Assembly (NCBI RefSeq): GCF_964656455.1
Contig: NC_135715.1
Location: 170,406,437 to 170,470,436 of the forward strand
Length of the DNA: 64,000 nucleotides
Direction: 5' to 3'
DNA from: Halichoerus grypus
Lineage: Eukaryota; Chordata; Mammalia; Carnivora; Phocidae
Positions 38,815-50,899 of the stretch are shown in pieces. The notes below the pieces were generated by a model. It did no database searches. It was not told the origin of the DNA and worked only from the letters and a program-made list of their open reading frames with translations. Made by a program: the position numbers and the translations under genes. The first letter of the stretch is position 1. The number at the start of each line of letters is the position of its first letter.

Positions 38815-39021
38815 CTCAGTAATTACCAGTTGGTTTGATGTTCATCTTAAAAAACAAACAAACAAACAAACAAAAAAAACCTGAAAGATCTGTTTTAAAA
38901 GACTGGCAAGTTCCACACAGGCTTAGCAGCAGTAGCAACAATGGCAATTTAGATAACCTTTCCATACAATTCTGGGGAGACTTACAACCTTGGGTTCGTA
39001 TGTTAATTTGCTGCACTTCTA
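38815..39021. repeat. 208-bp duplication, copy 2
   Basis: Near-identical partner of 37563-37772, about 1.25 kb downstream in the same orientation. Flanks differ on both sides: TCTACA before, TGGAGTGG after. There is no A-tail at the break points and no obvious target duplication. Confidence 0.95.
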
Positions 39022-40775
39022 TGGAGTGGTCTTCTTCAGTTAGGAAGGCCCAGATGATTTCAGACTCCATCAGGAGGCCTCATTGACACCCTGGATTTTA
39101 AGGCATCATACTCCATGTCTCATTTCCCATGTCCCATTTGTGGGGCAATTAGAAAAACTCACCATGGTTGTTGGGTGCTTTGAAATTCTCAGTTGGATGC
39201 TTCCTTGTGAATGTCAGACAGTCATTTTACTTTAAAGCCATTTGATTATTCCCAGATCAGCAACTCTGTTCCATTACCAAATCTTTGTCACTTGTTTTTC
39301 TTTGAAAAGAGTAATTTCCAAAAGAAAGTAGGTGAAGGAGTTATTATAAAAGCATATAAAATATTTGGGATTGTGTGATGGTTATTTTTAAGCAAAAGGC
39401 ATAGGAAAAACAAAGCAGAAAAGAAAGGGAGATTTTAGTTTTCTCAAAAACTAACAAAGTCCCACCTTAAGTCTGGGAGTATCAGGTTAGAGTAGTTCTG
39501 AAAGGATTACCTGGCCCTCAACCCTTGGGAATTCTTAACTCTGTGGTGTTTGTTTTTGTCTCCCAACAGAGGTGTGGTAGGAAGGGGTCAGGTAGAAGGT
39601 GAGCAAGACGTTAAATGCTCCATTTCCTCACTGTGAAGTAACACTCTCCAGTCAAACCAGGTGAGCTGAAATAACTGGATATGTTTCTCCATGGAGCTAG
39701 TGTTTTTATCAAACACTTCCCCAACAATTCTTATTCCCTGACTTGAGCATTCTTTGCTGCTGCCAATTATAGGAGTATGAAGCTGGTCAAAACACCTTTA
39801 AAAAAAGAAAATGGCAAAGGAATAGAATGATAGCTTCTGTTTTCTATAAAAGAGATAATTCATACTACACTATCTGGACTTGAATGAGTTAGAGATTTGC
39901 AATTTGATTTCATAAAGAAATAACTTGGATGAGCTTTTAATGTTTAAAAATCTGATGGTTATAGTAACTATTAGTGGTATAGAGACAGCTATCACATATT
40001 TAGTTGAGGAAACCAGGTGATGATGTTGAATAGATTCTAAGCCAATCTGGGTCTCAGTTCCCTAATCTATGAAAGAGGGGACTGGACCAAATTTTCTCTA
40101 AGAACAATTCTTGCCCCGAAATCTCTGACTGTATCTGGATATCCCTTAATTCATAAACCTAGTCACTGAACAAAAGCAGTTGAGCAGTATTATTTATATT
40201 TCACTAAAACTGCTTTGAGAACCTATTTTTGGCTTGTAGACAGAATAGAGGAATAAGGGATTTCAAATACAAATGGGCAATGAAAGATAGACACCTATAT
40301 TGCCTATCTACCTCGCTAGAACTTTCCTAATGGCTATTTATCCTTTATAAGTTCTCATATAAATTATGGATTCCCTGTAAAAAGTTCACAATAACCATTT
40401 ATTTCCAGTAGAACACTTTTATTTTCCCTATTAAAATGAGTTCAGAAACTCAAACAATCTAAGAAATGGGGACTACGTGGAGTTGCCAGTGTAATCAAAT
40501 GCCGTTTGTGCAAGAAAACTTGCATATTCTGAAAGGATTGTGTCTGTTGGCTGACAAGTTCTTGAGCATAGGAACGCACTTATGCAGACCTAAGTAGAGT
40601 GGAGTCTGTTGCTAAAAGGAATTAATTCACCCAACTCTTTCACTCTCATCCAGTTCACCTCCTACGCTTGCCACACCTTTTCACCTTTTTTTTGAAGCTC
40701 CTCCTGTTCCAGTTAGGCTTCAAATAAATATTGTTATCCTCATCCAACAGCTAGTACTGAGTGTATTTGGAAGGC
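39022..40775. other. Unique DNA, no gene seen
   Basis: Only a weak MIR-like patch near 40040-40110 ('GTCTCAGTTCCCTAATCTAT'). Confidence 0.45.
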
Positions 40776-41000
40776 AGTCCGGTTCACTGGAAAGCACATG
40801 GGCTTTTTAGTAAAATAGATCTTCCTTTGAGTTCTCTGCCATTTACCAGGTATGCAGCTTTAGGCAAATTACCCTCCTTGAGTTCAGTTTCCCCCCTACA
40901 TAATGGGCATAATAGCATCTACTTTGCAATGTTACTGTGAATAATAACTAATCTAAGGTAAATGGAATATTTAGCATCATAATGGCATTCAATACATTAA
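40776..41000 (+). mobile_element. MIR SINE
   Basis: Sense MIR running from 'GGTTCACTGGAAAGCACATG' through 'GAGTTCAGTTTCC' and 'ATAATGGGCATAATAGCATC'. Confidence 0.75.
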
Positions 41001-41044
41001 TTAATTATAGCTAGAATTAAGACAGTATCTTTGATAGGATTTTG

Positions 41045-41590
41045 AATGAACATATAATCTGATCATGTCACTTCCTACTTTAAAATTTTAAGGAGCACCC
41101 CCCCCCCATTCTGAAAATTCTAATCTTCTTCATGTAGCTTACAATGTCCTTCCTGCTCTGATTACTGACCTCTCCAGTCATGTTATCCATCCCACACCTT
41201 CCATTGTGCTCTATTCTCCAACCATACTGAGGGCTTGGTTATGGTTGTTTCATTATGCTGAGAGAAAATGCATTCATGCTATTCCCTCTGCCTGAAATAG
41301 TGCTTTTCCTCCTTGTCTTATAGCTAATTCCTGGTCACCTCTCAGCTTCATTTAGTCAGTAGACTTCCTGAACCAGCCTAGATTATGAGTTACCACAACA
41401 ATCTGCATTTCTTCTGTCACAGTGCTTACCACACTGTTCTAGGATTTCCTAGTCAGGTGTCTATATCCCTCTTACACTGTGAGTTCATCGAGAGCTGAAC
41501 TGTGTCTATCCTGTTACTTCACCGTAGCCTAGTAACATGCCTGGCACATACTATGCAATCACTAAATAAGTCAGTAGACAAATGAATGCG
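41045..41590 (+). mobile_element. LINE-2 3' fragment
   Basis: Sense L2 3' region. It has 'CTATTCCCTCTGCCTGAAAT', 'GTGAGTTCATCGAGAGCTGA' and the terminal 'ATGCCTGGCACATACTATGC' with a following TCACTAAATAAGT. A C9-10 run interrupts it at about 41098-41107. Confidence 0.8.
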
Positions 41591-42024
41591 TAGACTCCAT
41601 TTCTTCATGTGGCCAGTTACATGACTTCAGGCAGCGATGAGAAAGATACGAGCTTCTGATTTCTTTCTTACCACTACTGTTTTGAATAGGAAAGGAGCAT
41701 ATGGATTAAGCAGAATGCTTAATTACTAAGAGAAAGTCTGCAAATTGGCAGAAAACTGGTTAAGATATTCTTTTCCAAGTAGTCAATCTTGAAGAAAGAG
41801 GCTTACTCAATAGAAAGAGGCCATTTTTATCAATTTTATTATTAAAAATATATAGTATATGTATGGAATGATTTCAATTAATAAATACATGTATGCACAC
41901 TTATACAGAGGGAAAATACTGGAAAGAAAATTTGAATTTGACATCTCTAGGGTTTTCTTTTTTTATTTTATTCCTCATGCTTTTCTGTCTAGTCAAAGGT
42001 ACTACAATGCTCATGTATTAATGA

Positions 42025-42315
42025 CATAATTTTTTTATTCAGGTATACTTAATATACAATGTTATATTAGTTTCAGGTGTGTAATATAGTGATTAAACAA
42101 TTCTACATATTACTCACTGCTCATCATAAGTGTATTCTTAATCCCCAGCACCTATTTCACCCATCCTCCACCCATCTCCCCTCTGGCAACCACTGGTTTG
42201 TTCTCCATAGTTAAGAGTCTGTTTTATTGTTTGTCTCTTTTTTCCTTTGTTCCTTTGTTTTGTTTCTTAAATTCCACATCTGAGTGAAATCATAGGGTAT
42301 TTGTCTTTCTCTGAT
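42025..42315 (-). mobile_element. LINE-1 3' UTR fragment
   Basis: Inverted carnivore L1 3' end ('GTTATATTAGTTTCAGGTGT', 'CTGGCAACCACTGGTTTGTT', 'GTTTCTTAAATTCCACATCT'). Only the last ~290 bp is present. Confidence 0.85.
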
Positions 42316-43995
42316 TTTTACTGTGTTTTCAGGACTCAATTTCTTTACAGTCTTCCCAGATAAGACGCTTGGCCAATGAGAAAGGTCCCTCTTTCACTTC
42401 CAGTGAAGCCTCAACACTTACACAGTCTGAGATTTATTTTCTCTGTTCCTTTACTATTATCTTGGGGTTTTCTGCTTCCGAATTGCCTAATTGTATTAAT
42501 TGCTCCCTAAAAGGAGAAGCTTGCTCTTCAAAGATTTCATGGTTTCTAGGATGTCATTGAACATTCTTCCAAAATACTATTGAATTAATGAATTTTGCAT
42601 AAGAAGATACTTTCTACAAGAAATAAGAAAGAGTGCAGGTCTGCCCACTCCCAAGATGTAGGTATTTAGTTCCTGACTTTTTACACCATTATAGGATTTG
42701 AATTCAAGTATGTTATTTTACCAACTACAATGAATGACAAATTTTAAATAGGAAAACAAAGTTCTCCTATCTTCTGAAAAAACAAAATTACCTTTGAAAA
42801 TCCTTATGACAAGTTGTTTCTGTAAAGTGTGTTGCCTTTAAAGACAAAGAAAAAATACAATCAAATAATAATGTTCTGTTACTAGATCATCAGTGGGTTC
42901 TAGTCCACTAATGTAATTTTTAAAAGAATGCTTATATAACTTTGAACTAATCACAGCAAATTTCCTGCTCAATATATGATGAGAAAACTTTTTTTTTTAA
43001 ATGGGAAGGTCAATAAAGATTTTTTCTTTTAAGACACTCCAGTGTGTTAGAAATACGAAGTTAAGAGAGAATAATACTGTTTTTAACACTACTTAAGGTT
43101 TAGTATATTAAGATTTTGTGATCAAGTATTGTGCATCATCAAATCGATGTTTTGCTGATGAGTATTGCTTACTGACAATTCCTCTAGTTCATACCAATAG
43201 TTCTGGAAAATAACAAAAAAACCTCTTAGTTTTTGTTATTACCAGGAAGAGAAGATGTCAGTTTAAGGAAGCTCTTGGAGAGAATAGAAAGATTTTCATG
43301 GAAATCTGAAAATGATCAACCAGATATCTCCATAACATTTTACAAATGACCAGCCTTCCCAGATGCAGACCTGAAAATGACATGATCATATTTTCTGAGT
43401 CTTATGTGCTCCTGTACCTGAGCAAACTGGCAAGGATAGGAGAAGTTAATGCCATCACTCTGACCCTCATTTAAATCTCAAGGTTTGGGGGATTCATGAA
43501 GATTCAGAGTATAAATGCATTGTGCCCTGCACACACAGTAGGCACTTCAATGTTTTTTGACGTCATACTTTAATAATTGAAAAGCACCACGAGAACCTAG
43601 CTAATGTTTGCCTCACTGCAGCCTGAGGCCACATTCAGCAAACCCACTCAGAATAACCAGGAGAGCTAGTTAACAAACAATATGCAGTCTTAAAGGAAAA
43701 GAAAAAAGGCATGATAGCGATGTCGAAGGTTTTGATTTCTGAATAGAGATGTGCCCTTTTTGTCACTTTTCCTTTTCTCTCTAAAAAATAGGAATAATAC
43801 CTCTTGTTGCTGAGCCATCAGAATATTGAGTAGACAATAAGTTAGCATTTACAAAGGATTTAAGGTGAAAGATGCTATGTGGGTTCAAGGTATTTGTTAA
43901 TGTTATTACTCAATCTGTTTTGGCCCAATGTGGAAACAAAAGCAACTTCTATTACAAATAACATGTTGCTAAAATAACCTAAGGAAAGGGAATAT
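42316..43995. other. Unique DNA, no gene seen
   Basis: A short MIR/L2-like end ('CACACACAGTAGGCACTTCA') lies near 43530. No gene recognised. Confidence 0.45.
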
Positions 43996-43996
43996 A

Positions 43997-44180
43997 GGGA
44001 CGCCTGGGTGGCTCAGCTGGTTAAATGTCTGCCTTAGGCTGGAGTCCCGCAAATGGCTCCCTGCTCAGTGAGGAGCCTACTTCTCCCTCTCCCTCTGCCT
44101 GCCACCCCCTGCTTGTGCGTGTTCTCGCTCGCTCTCTTTGATAAATAAGTAAATAAATAAATAAGTAAATAAATAAATAA
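43997..44180 (+). mobile_element. SINEC with internal deletion
   Basis: Head GGGACGCCTGGGTGGCTCAG. The tRNA-related part is shortened after 'GCCTTAGGCT' (lacks the usual CAGGTCATGATC block), and the tail has expanded to (AAATAAGT)n. Confidence 0.92.
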
Positions 44181-44335
44181 TATGTTTAAATTTATTTAAT
44201 ATAGATTATATTAATATGTTAATGTATCATATATCAATGTAATTATATAACAAATATTAATGATATATGAATTAATATGATATATATCCTATATTAACAT
44301 GAAATGTGTTAATATATTTTTTATTATATTTATAA
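44181..44335. repeat. AT-rich low-complexity block
   Basis: Almost only A and T with repeated TTAATAT and ATATAT motifs, wedged between a SINE tail and an L1 3' end. No coding content. Confidence 0.85.
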
Positions 44336-44450
44336 TAATGAGTGCTGTGTATTGTGTAAGACTGATGAATCACAGACCTGTACCCCTGAAACAAATAATA
44401 CATTATATATTAATAATTAAAAAATAAAATAAATAAAATAAAAAATAAAG
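44336..44450 (+). mobile_element. LINE-1 3' terminal fragment
   Basis: Last ~70 bp of carnivore L1 ('GACTGATGAATCACAGACC', 'CCCCTGAAACAAATAATACA') plus an (AAATA)n tail. Confidence 0.85.
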
Positions 44451-44639
44451 TCTTATAATAAAAATGATAATAATATATATTTATATATATATATATATGA
44501 ATTTGAACTGAGAACAGCTATGATTTTATAACATCTGCCTTTAGATTGCCTTCCAATCAGCTTCTAAAGGCTAGACTGATGCCTTTCCTGCTCTCAGAGA
44601 GCTATTAATGATAGGATTGAATCACCAGAAATGTCTCAT

Positions 44640-45300
44640 CTTGTGTTTCTCGTGGCTACTGTAACAAATTACCACAAACTCAGTGACTTGAAGCAACACA
44701 AATTTATCCTCTCACTGTTCTAGAGGATAGAAGCTCAAAATCAGTTTCACTGGGCCTAAAGCAGGGAGTCAGAAGGGCCATGCTCCTCCCTCTCGAGACT
44801 CCAGGGGAGAATCTGGTCCTTGCCTCTTTCAGCTTCTAGTGATTGCTGGCTCTCCTCATTCCTGGCTTCATCTCTCCATGATCACATGATCTCTTCCTCT
44901 TCTTTGTGTGCCGCATCTCCTCCTGTCTCTCTTTTATAAAGATATATGTGACTGCATTTAGGGCCCACTCTGATCATCTGGGAAGATCTCTTCATCTCAA
45001 AATCCTGATTTAATCACTTACAAAAGGTCATTTTTCCTTTTTCTTAAAGATTATTTTATTTTATTTATTTGAGACAGAGCAGAGCAAGCAAGAGAGAACA
45101 TGAGCGGGGGCGGGGAGGGGCAGAGGGAGAAGGAGAAGCAGGCTCCCCACTGAGCAGGGAGCCCAAAGTGGGGCTCAATCCCAACTGAGCCACCCAGGTG
45201 TCCCCACAAAGGTCATTTTTCTATCTAAAGTACACTTATAAATTTTAAGAATTAGGACCTCATATCTTTGGCAGACCATTTTGCAGTCTACCACATGAAT
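44640..45300 (-). mobile_element. MLT1-type MaLR LTR, interrupted by a SINE
   Basis: Inverted MaLR-type LTR: 'GGCTACTGTAACAAATTACC' at its left, the reverse complement of the typical LTR 3' end. 'GATCATCTGGGAAGATCTCT' and finally 'TTTTGCAGTCTACCACATGA' follow. A SINEC is inserted at 45037-45207. Confidence 0.75.
45023..45221 (-). mobile_element. SINEC in MaLR LTR, internally deleted
   Basis: Inverted SINE. Body text jumps from GTGGGGCTCAATCCC straight to AACTGAGCCACCCAGG, so about 40 bp of the tRNA-related part is missing. Exact 14-bp duplication AAAGGTCATTTTTC at 45023-45036 and 45208-45221. Confidence 0.94.
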
Positions 45301-45903
45301 TCAGTGGTCACAAATAAGTCTCATTTCCTTCCCCCCCTTCTCTATATTCTGAAGTTTTACAATTTAAGATTTAAAATATGTAGTTTATACCACAGTCTTA
45401 GAGAATCATGAGTCAATTCATTCTAGAGTTGGACCACCCAAATGATATTTAGAATGAATATATCATAAGATGATCACCTTTTCTGTGCATGTGTGTGAAT
45501 TGCCAAATTTTCAAATACATACCATGTAATTTTCTACCTGAAGTGTAGTAAAGTATAAACTTAAAAATGTAAATGATCTCTACGTTTATCATTGACATTA
45601 TAAACTCAGGACCAAAGTTATCTATAAACCTATTTTTAAAATCCTGGTTGAAGCATTTGCTAAAACAATTCAAAAATTAAGTCTTTTGTTCTTTATATAG
45701 AGCATATGATGGAATTATTCATAACTCTGATAGGAATTTGGAATTTTACTATTAAATTATTTTAAAAAATTCACCTTTCAGCTAAGAACCATTGGCTTCT
45801 TAGATATACTAAACTTCATTTTACTCTTTCTACTTTCTCTTTTTTAAGTAGTTGACTTTATGTTGTCATGTTCCACCAATATTCAAAAGATTTGCCACTT
45901 GAC

Positions 45904-46126
45904 AAGAGTTATTGCTTGCATGGGGCGCCTGGGTGGCTCAATCGTTTAGCGTCTGCCTTCAGCTCAGGTCATGATCCCAGGGTCCTGGGATCGAGCCCCA
46001 TCGGGCTCCCCACTCCGCAGGAGGCCTGCTTCTCCCTCTCCCACTCCCCCTGCTTGTGTTCCCTCTCTCGCTGTCTCTATCAAATAAATAAATAAAATCT
46101 TAAAAAGAAAAGAGTTATTGCTTGCA
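45904..46126 (+). mobile_element. SINEC with 17-bp target duplication
   Basis: Head GGGGCGCCTGGGTGGCTCAA. Exact duplication AAGAGTTATTGCTTGCA at 45904-45920 and 46110-46126. Little tail decay, so relatively young. Confidence 0.96.
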
Positions 46127-46254
46127 AAGATGAGCAGGAGACAGCAAGTCATGGTGAAAGGCAGGCATATAGCTTCTACTTCTACAGTGCTCTTAGTAGC
46201 TCTCACTAGCTTAGAAACTTATTCTCAAGACCATAAGTGCACTGTTTCAGTGAG

Positions 46255-46615
46255 GACAGGCTATGCTGTATAACATATATACCTCCAAATTTAATGTATT
46301 AGGGAACAAGACATTTATTTCTCTTTCAGGTAGCAGAACAGGGTGGGAGTTCCAGGTCAGGGGCAGCTCAGCTCTATGCAGTCATGCAATAGATCAGGAT
46401 GACAAAGCCTCCATCATCCTTTCAAGATGGCTGTGGTCACCTCCCTCCCAGGAAGCCAGAGGTAGAAGTGCAAAAGCCCATCAGTACAAGAACTCTAGCA
46501 CCAGGGCATGCCAAACTGCAAGGGAGACTGGGAAATGGAGTTTAGGTGCATGCTCAAGAAGAAGAGGAGAAGGAATTTTGGTGAACAGCTTACAGTCTTT
46601 GCCACATCACTCTAC
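46255..46615. mobile_element. Unassigned interspersed repeat (LTR-like)
   Basis: Text such as 'GGAGACTGGGAAATGGAGTT' and 'TTTGGTGAACAGCTTACAGT' matches a repeat type seen widely in placental genomes, but I cannot name the family. The 183-codon plus-strand frame (46263-46814) runs through it and is not a gene. Confidence 0.45.
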
Positions 46616-46959
46616 AAATTTCTGCCTCGACAAAATTAAAGACAACTATGTAAGTATTAATCATGGGCTTTTAGGGTTATTACAAGCATTCACACCTGTG
46701 AACTGTAAGGATTTATTCTACTCAAGCAACTCTATGCTTTATCTCAGTAGGGAAGAGGAAAAGGAAAGAAATGGTTTATTTTCTTTTAATTATCTCACGT
46801 ATTTGCTCATATGAATTGTCTCAAATGATGGTAGTTCAGTGTTTTTTTCTAAATAAACTTAAGTATTATATAATATATGTTGAGAAGCTTTTCTTTCCTC
46901 AGTTCTTCAGTCCATTGAGGAAGGAAATAGGCCAAGAAAGTTAAACTTCTTTTCTCAAA

Positions 46960-47430
46960 AGGCCTAACTATTGGCCCAGGCTGGGTTCCAAGAGCGGAGA
47001 CAAGGAACGGTAACTACTTGGGCTGTCATTTCGCCGAATGAAGAGAAGAAAAGAAGAATTCCAAGTCTGTTTCCCAGGCACAGGAAGGACCAGGAAGCAA
47101 GGAAATCTCCAATTTTCAAGTCCACTGAGCAGAATACAAGAACAGGGTCCAAAACAAAGAGTTCTCCATTGAGAACCAGCAAGATGGAGTAATCAAGTCC
47201 CGCAAGCAGACTGAGCCTGGAAAGAAGCCCAGAAGCAATGGCAGTCTTGGGAGGGAAGTTTCTCTGGACCCTTAAGGAGCTGAGACTTTGACATTCCAAC
47301 CCTGCCTTTAGCTTGAGATTTGGCCACCCCTTCCCTTTGGAGAAGAGTAATCTGAAGCTAAACCACTCACAGTATGAGAATGCTGATTCATGGCAAGTCA
47401 TGAAGGGAAAATAAAACAAAACAAAACTTT
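46960..47430. other. Unidentified segment open on both strands
   Basis: A 151-codon minus-strand frame (47419-46964) overlaps a 73-codon plus-strand frame (46971-47192). The plus frame is Lys/Arg/Thr-rich and the minus frame hydrophobic. Neither has a recognised domain or clear ATG-anchored context. An A/C-rich AAAATAAAACAAAACAAAAC run follows at 47408, which could be the tail of an old retrocopy. Confidence 0.25.
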
Positions 47431-47536
47431 ACAAACAAAATGAGTAGAACCACCTGTAGGACCTATGAGAAATTAGCTTCCATGGAAAAAAGGTATTACA
47501 GCATGGCTTGGGAATTAAGTACAGTGAATTTTAATT

Positions 47537-47763
47537 AAAAAGAGTTTGACTCGGGGCGCCTGGGTGGCTCAGTTGGTTAAGCGACTGCCTTCGGCTCAGG
47601 TCATGATCTCGGGGTCCTGGGATCGAGCCCCGCATCGGGCTCCCTGCTAGGCAGGAAGCCTGCCTCTCCCTCTCCCATTCCCCCTGCTTGTGTTCCCTCT
47701 CTTGCTGTCTCTCTCTCTGTCAAATAAATAAATAAAATCTTTAAAAAAAAAAGAGTTTGACTC
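47537..47763 (+). mobile_element. SINEC with 16-bp target duplication
   Basis: Intact-looking element with head GGGGCGCCTGGGTGGCTCAG. Exact duplication AAAAAGAGTTTGACTC at 47537-47552 and 47748-47763. Confidence 0.96.
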
Positions 47764-47789
47764 AATCCCTGTCCTTGCCACTAAGTCTG

Positions 47790-47970
47790 ATACCTTAGGC
47801 AAGTGATTTACACTCTTCAGATCTTAGTTTCCTAGTCTGTAAAAAAAGAGGTAAAAATACTACCTAACTCATGTTTTCTGGGTGTATGTGTGTGTGTGTG
47901 TTTTTAAAGATTTAAATGAACGAATGTTCAACTGTACTTAATAAGGTGTAGGAACTCAACAAATACCAGT
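47790..47970 (+). mobile_element. MIR SINE with (TG)n
   Basis: Sense MIR ('TTAGGCAAGTGATTTACACT', 'CTTAGTTTCCTAGTCTGTAA') with a small TG repeat grown inside at about 47885-47900. Confidence 0.7.
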
Positions 47971-48865
47971 TAAAAATATTTTGAAGAATGTTTGAATATT
48001 TTTCTTTTCTGTCTTTCTGGGTATAAAAACTGCCTTTATATCTATTAAACCATTCACCATGACCTCTTAGGCTCTATTGAGGGTGGGGGTTAAGTTATGA
48101 CAACTGACATATCTAACAAAGTAATATGCTAATTTAAGAATATTCCCTCTCAGACATGAGTGTTCCCTGCAAACCTAGGTGTAGTTCTAAGATCTTAAGG
48201 AAATAAATACTAATAAAAAGATGACATAGTTCAAGCAATGTGGAAAAACCATCCACAGGGATATCTCTCAGCATTCTTTCATGTGATTTGTATCATATGC
48301 TAAGAATTCATGATTCTCTGCAGTTTATTTAATATTTCCAAAATAGGCCATCTTTCCTATCATTACTCTGTCTAAATCATTATGAATTTTATTTTCAAGG
48401 ACTTCTAGTCCTTTCTTAGGAACCCATCATCACTGGGCATGCCAGTACATCTTCTGGCAAATTGTGTGAACAGCATTTGTTGGCAATTGTGAGAACAAAA
48501 GAAGATTTTTCTAAAGGTGATGAAGCAGAAAGGGAAAGCAGATGCCCCTGAGGAACAAGGAAAAACGTCAAGGGAATTTGTCTATCTTCTTGGTATCCTA
48601 AGGCCTGAAGGTAAGGGGGATGTGCCAGGTTATTGCCTCATGAAAAGAAGAGAGGAAGATTCCTCTGATTGCTCACTAAAGATGGCTTGGAAAAGGAACG
48701 TGACAGTCTTAGGGAAGAGGAGTTGCAACATAAATTGGGAGGCAGATAAAACTCAGATAAAATTGGGAAGTGATAAGATTTTAAAAAGACTTCCCAAATG
48801 TACTGGGAAAATTAGTGGAATCTTCAAATTATTACAAAACTGTTTCATAATAATTATATTAACTA
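47971..48865. other. Unique DNA, no gene seen
   Basis: A 119-codon plus-strand frame at 48517-48876 opens at GTG, runs into a MIR relic and has no recognised domain. Not called a gene. Confidence 0.4.
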
Positions 48866-49030
48866 ATATTTATTAAGCATCTGGTATGTATCCAGTACTA
48901 TGCCAAGTACATGCTTTCCTTTAGTTAATACTGTATCCCTAAGAGGTACACACCAATATTGTCCTCACTGTACTGATTGGGAAACTAATGATTGCAGAGG
49001 TTAAGTCCTCAGTCTTACATGACTTTATGG
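48866..49030 (-). mobile_element. MIR-family relic
   Basis: Inverted MIR-like block: 'TTTATTAAGCATCTGGTATG', then 'GATTGGGAAACTAATGATTG'. Confidence 0.65.
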
Positions 49031-49866
49031 AATAGTCTAGAGCAATAATCACATACTCAGAACCTAGCTAGGGAAAGAAGTTGTTTATGAATGTATTTTT
49101 CAGCGATACCTAAATTCTAAGAAAACTTTGCTTACATCCTTTTGGATGAATTGATAACTAGTTTTGTGTCTGGAAAGGCATGTTTCTCTGAGGTCACATT
49201 GCAGCACTTTCAAAAGGGTTTCCCTCAAGGGTGTTTCATCTATTAGTATCAGCAAAAGGATCTCACAGGATGACTAATTTTTAGTAATTGTGACCGGCAA
49301 GGCTTTGTTGAGTCATTCTCTTCAGAAATAACAACCTGATTCATCAGATCTGTTTTTAACATTAATTATAGTTAACATCTGACATATTCTTTACCCTTTC
49401 TTTACATCACTGAATACTAGAGAGAAAAGACCAGCCAAACTCAGATTATGGTTAAAATAATAATTATTAGTGATTTAAAGTAAAAATGGAATAACTTCAA
49501 CATCTCATGAAGTAAAAAATGTCTTACATTTCATAAGATTAAAAAGAACATTAAGTACTTTTCCTTAATGTTTAATGTTAATGTTGTCCACAAATTGCAT
49601 GGTACAAATTATGTGCTTTTACATTAAAAAAAAAAGATTTTAATGTGATCATTCTAAGAAGTGAAATGATCAGTAAGGAAGCATCTACTTAAAATTAGCT
49701 GTCTTTCTAAATCCTTGTGAAACTAACAAATGACTTACCATGAACAGCTGAGAATTCTAAAATTGTCACTAACGTTTGTATAATAAAGTGTTCTGGCCTT
49801 TAATTAAAAGTGGTTAGTATTTGAACTCCTGATGTAGGTGTACAGAAAAATGTCAGCAACACTGGA
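49031..49866. other. Unique AT-rich DNA, no gene seen
   Basis: No gene or element recognised. Confidence 0.45.
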
Positions 49867-50380
49867 TCAGATAGACTAATTTTTTTTTTTCCAAACTGAT
49901 CTGTTTTTACTATAATTGACACACCGTGTTACATTAGTTTCAGGTGTACAACTTAGTGATTTGACAATTTTATATATTATGCTACGTTCATCACAAGTGT
50001 AGCTACCATCTGTCCCATTACATCCCTATTACAATGTCACTGACTGTATTTCTTATGTCCTGCTCTTTATTCCCATGACTTACTCATTCCATAACTGGAG
50101 GCCTGTATCTCCCTCTCCCCTTCACCTATTTTGCCCAACCCTCCACCCACCTCCTCTCTGGCAGCCATCAGTTTGTTCTCTGTATTTATAGTTCTGATTC
50201 TGCTTTTTGTTTATTCATTGTTTTAGATTCCATTTATGAGTGTAATCATATGGTATTTGTCTTTCTCAGCCTGACTTATTTCACTTAGCATAATACCCTC
50301 TAGGTTTATCCATGTTTCTCAAATGGCATGATCTCATCCTTTTTTATGACTGTGTGATATTCCAATGTGTGTATATGTGT

Positions 50381-50412
<32 letters not shown>

Positions 50413-50899
50413 ACACACCACATTTTCCTTATCCATTCATCTATGGATGGACACTTGGGTTGCTTCCATGCCTTGGCTATTGTAAATAATACTACAATAA
50501 ACATAGGAGTGCATTTATCTTTTTGAGTTAGTGTTTTCATTTTCCCTGGGTAAATACCCAATTGTGGAATTACTGGGTCATATGATATTTCTATTTTGAA
50601 TTTTTTTTTGAGGAACCTCCATACTGTTTTCTACCCCCACCAACAGTGCATGAGGGTTCCTTTTTCTCTATATCCTCACCAACATTTGTTGTTCCTCGTC
50701 TTCTTGATTTTAGCCATTTTGACAGGTGTAGGGTGATATCTTGTGGTTTTGATTTGTATTTCCCTGATGATTAGTGATGTTGAGCATCCTTTCATGTGTC
50801 TGTTCTGTTGGCCACCTATATGTCTTCTTTGTGGAAATGTCTATTCAGGTCCTCTGCCCATTTTTTTAAATTGGATTGTTTGTTCAGATAGACTAATTT
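49867..50899 (-). mobile_element. 5'-truncated LINE-1 with 16-bp target duplication
   Basis: Exact duplication TCAGATAGACTAATTT at 49867-49882 and 50884-50899. Inside, on the minus strand, are the end of ORF2 (IAKAWKQPKCPSIDEWIRKM at 50561-50334), the 3' UTR and a short A tail. A (GT)n run at 50366-50415 disrupts the ORF2 end. Confidence 0.94.
50366..50415. repeat. (GT)n microsatellite within L1
   Basis: GT repeats with ATAT interruptions, at the same relative place in ORF2 as the TG/TA array of the older L1 at 7847. Confidence 0.92.

Noticed and set aside
46263..46814. 183-codon plus-strand frame
   Set aside because: Runs through an interspersed repeat with consensus-like text and has no domain.
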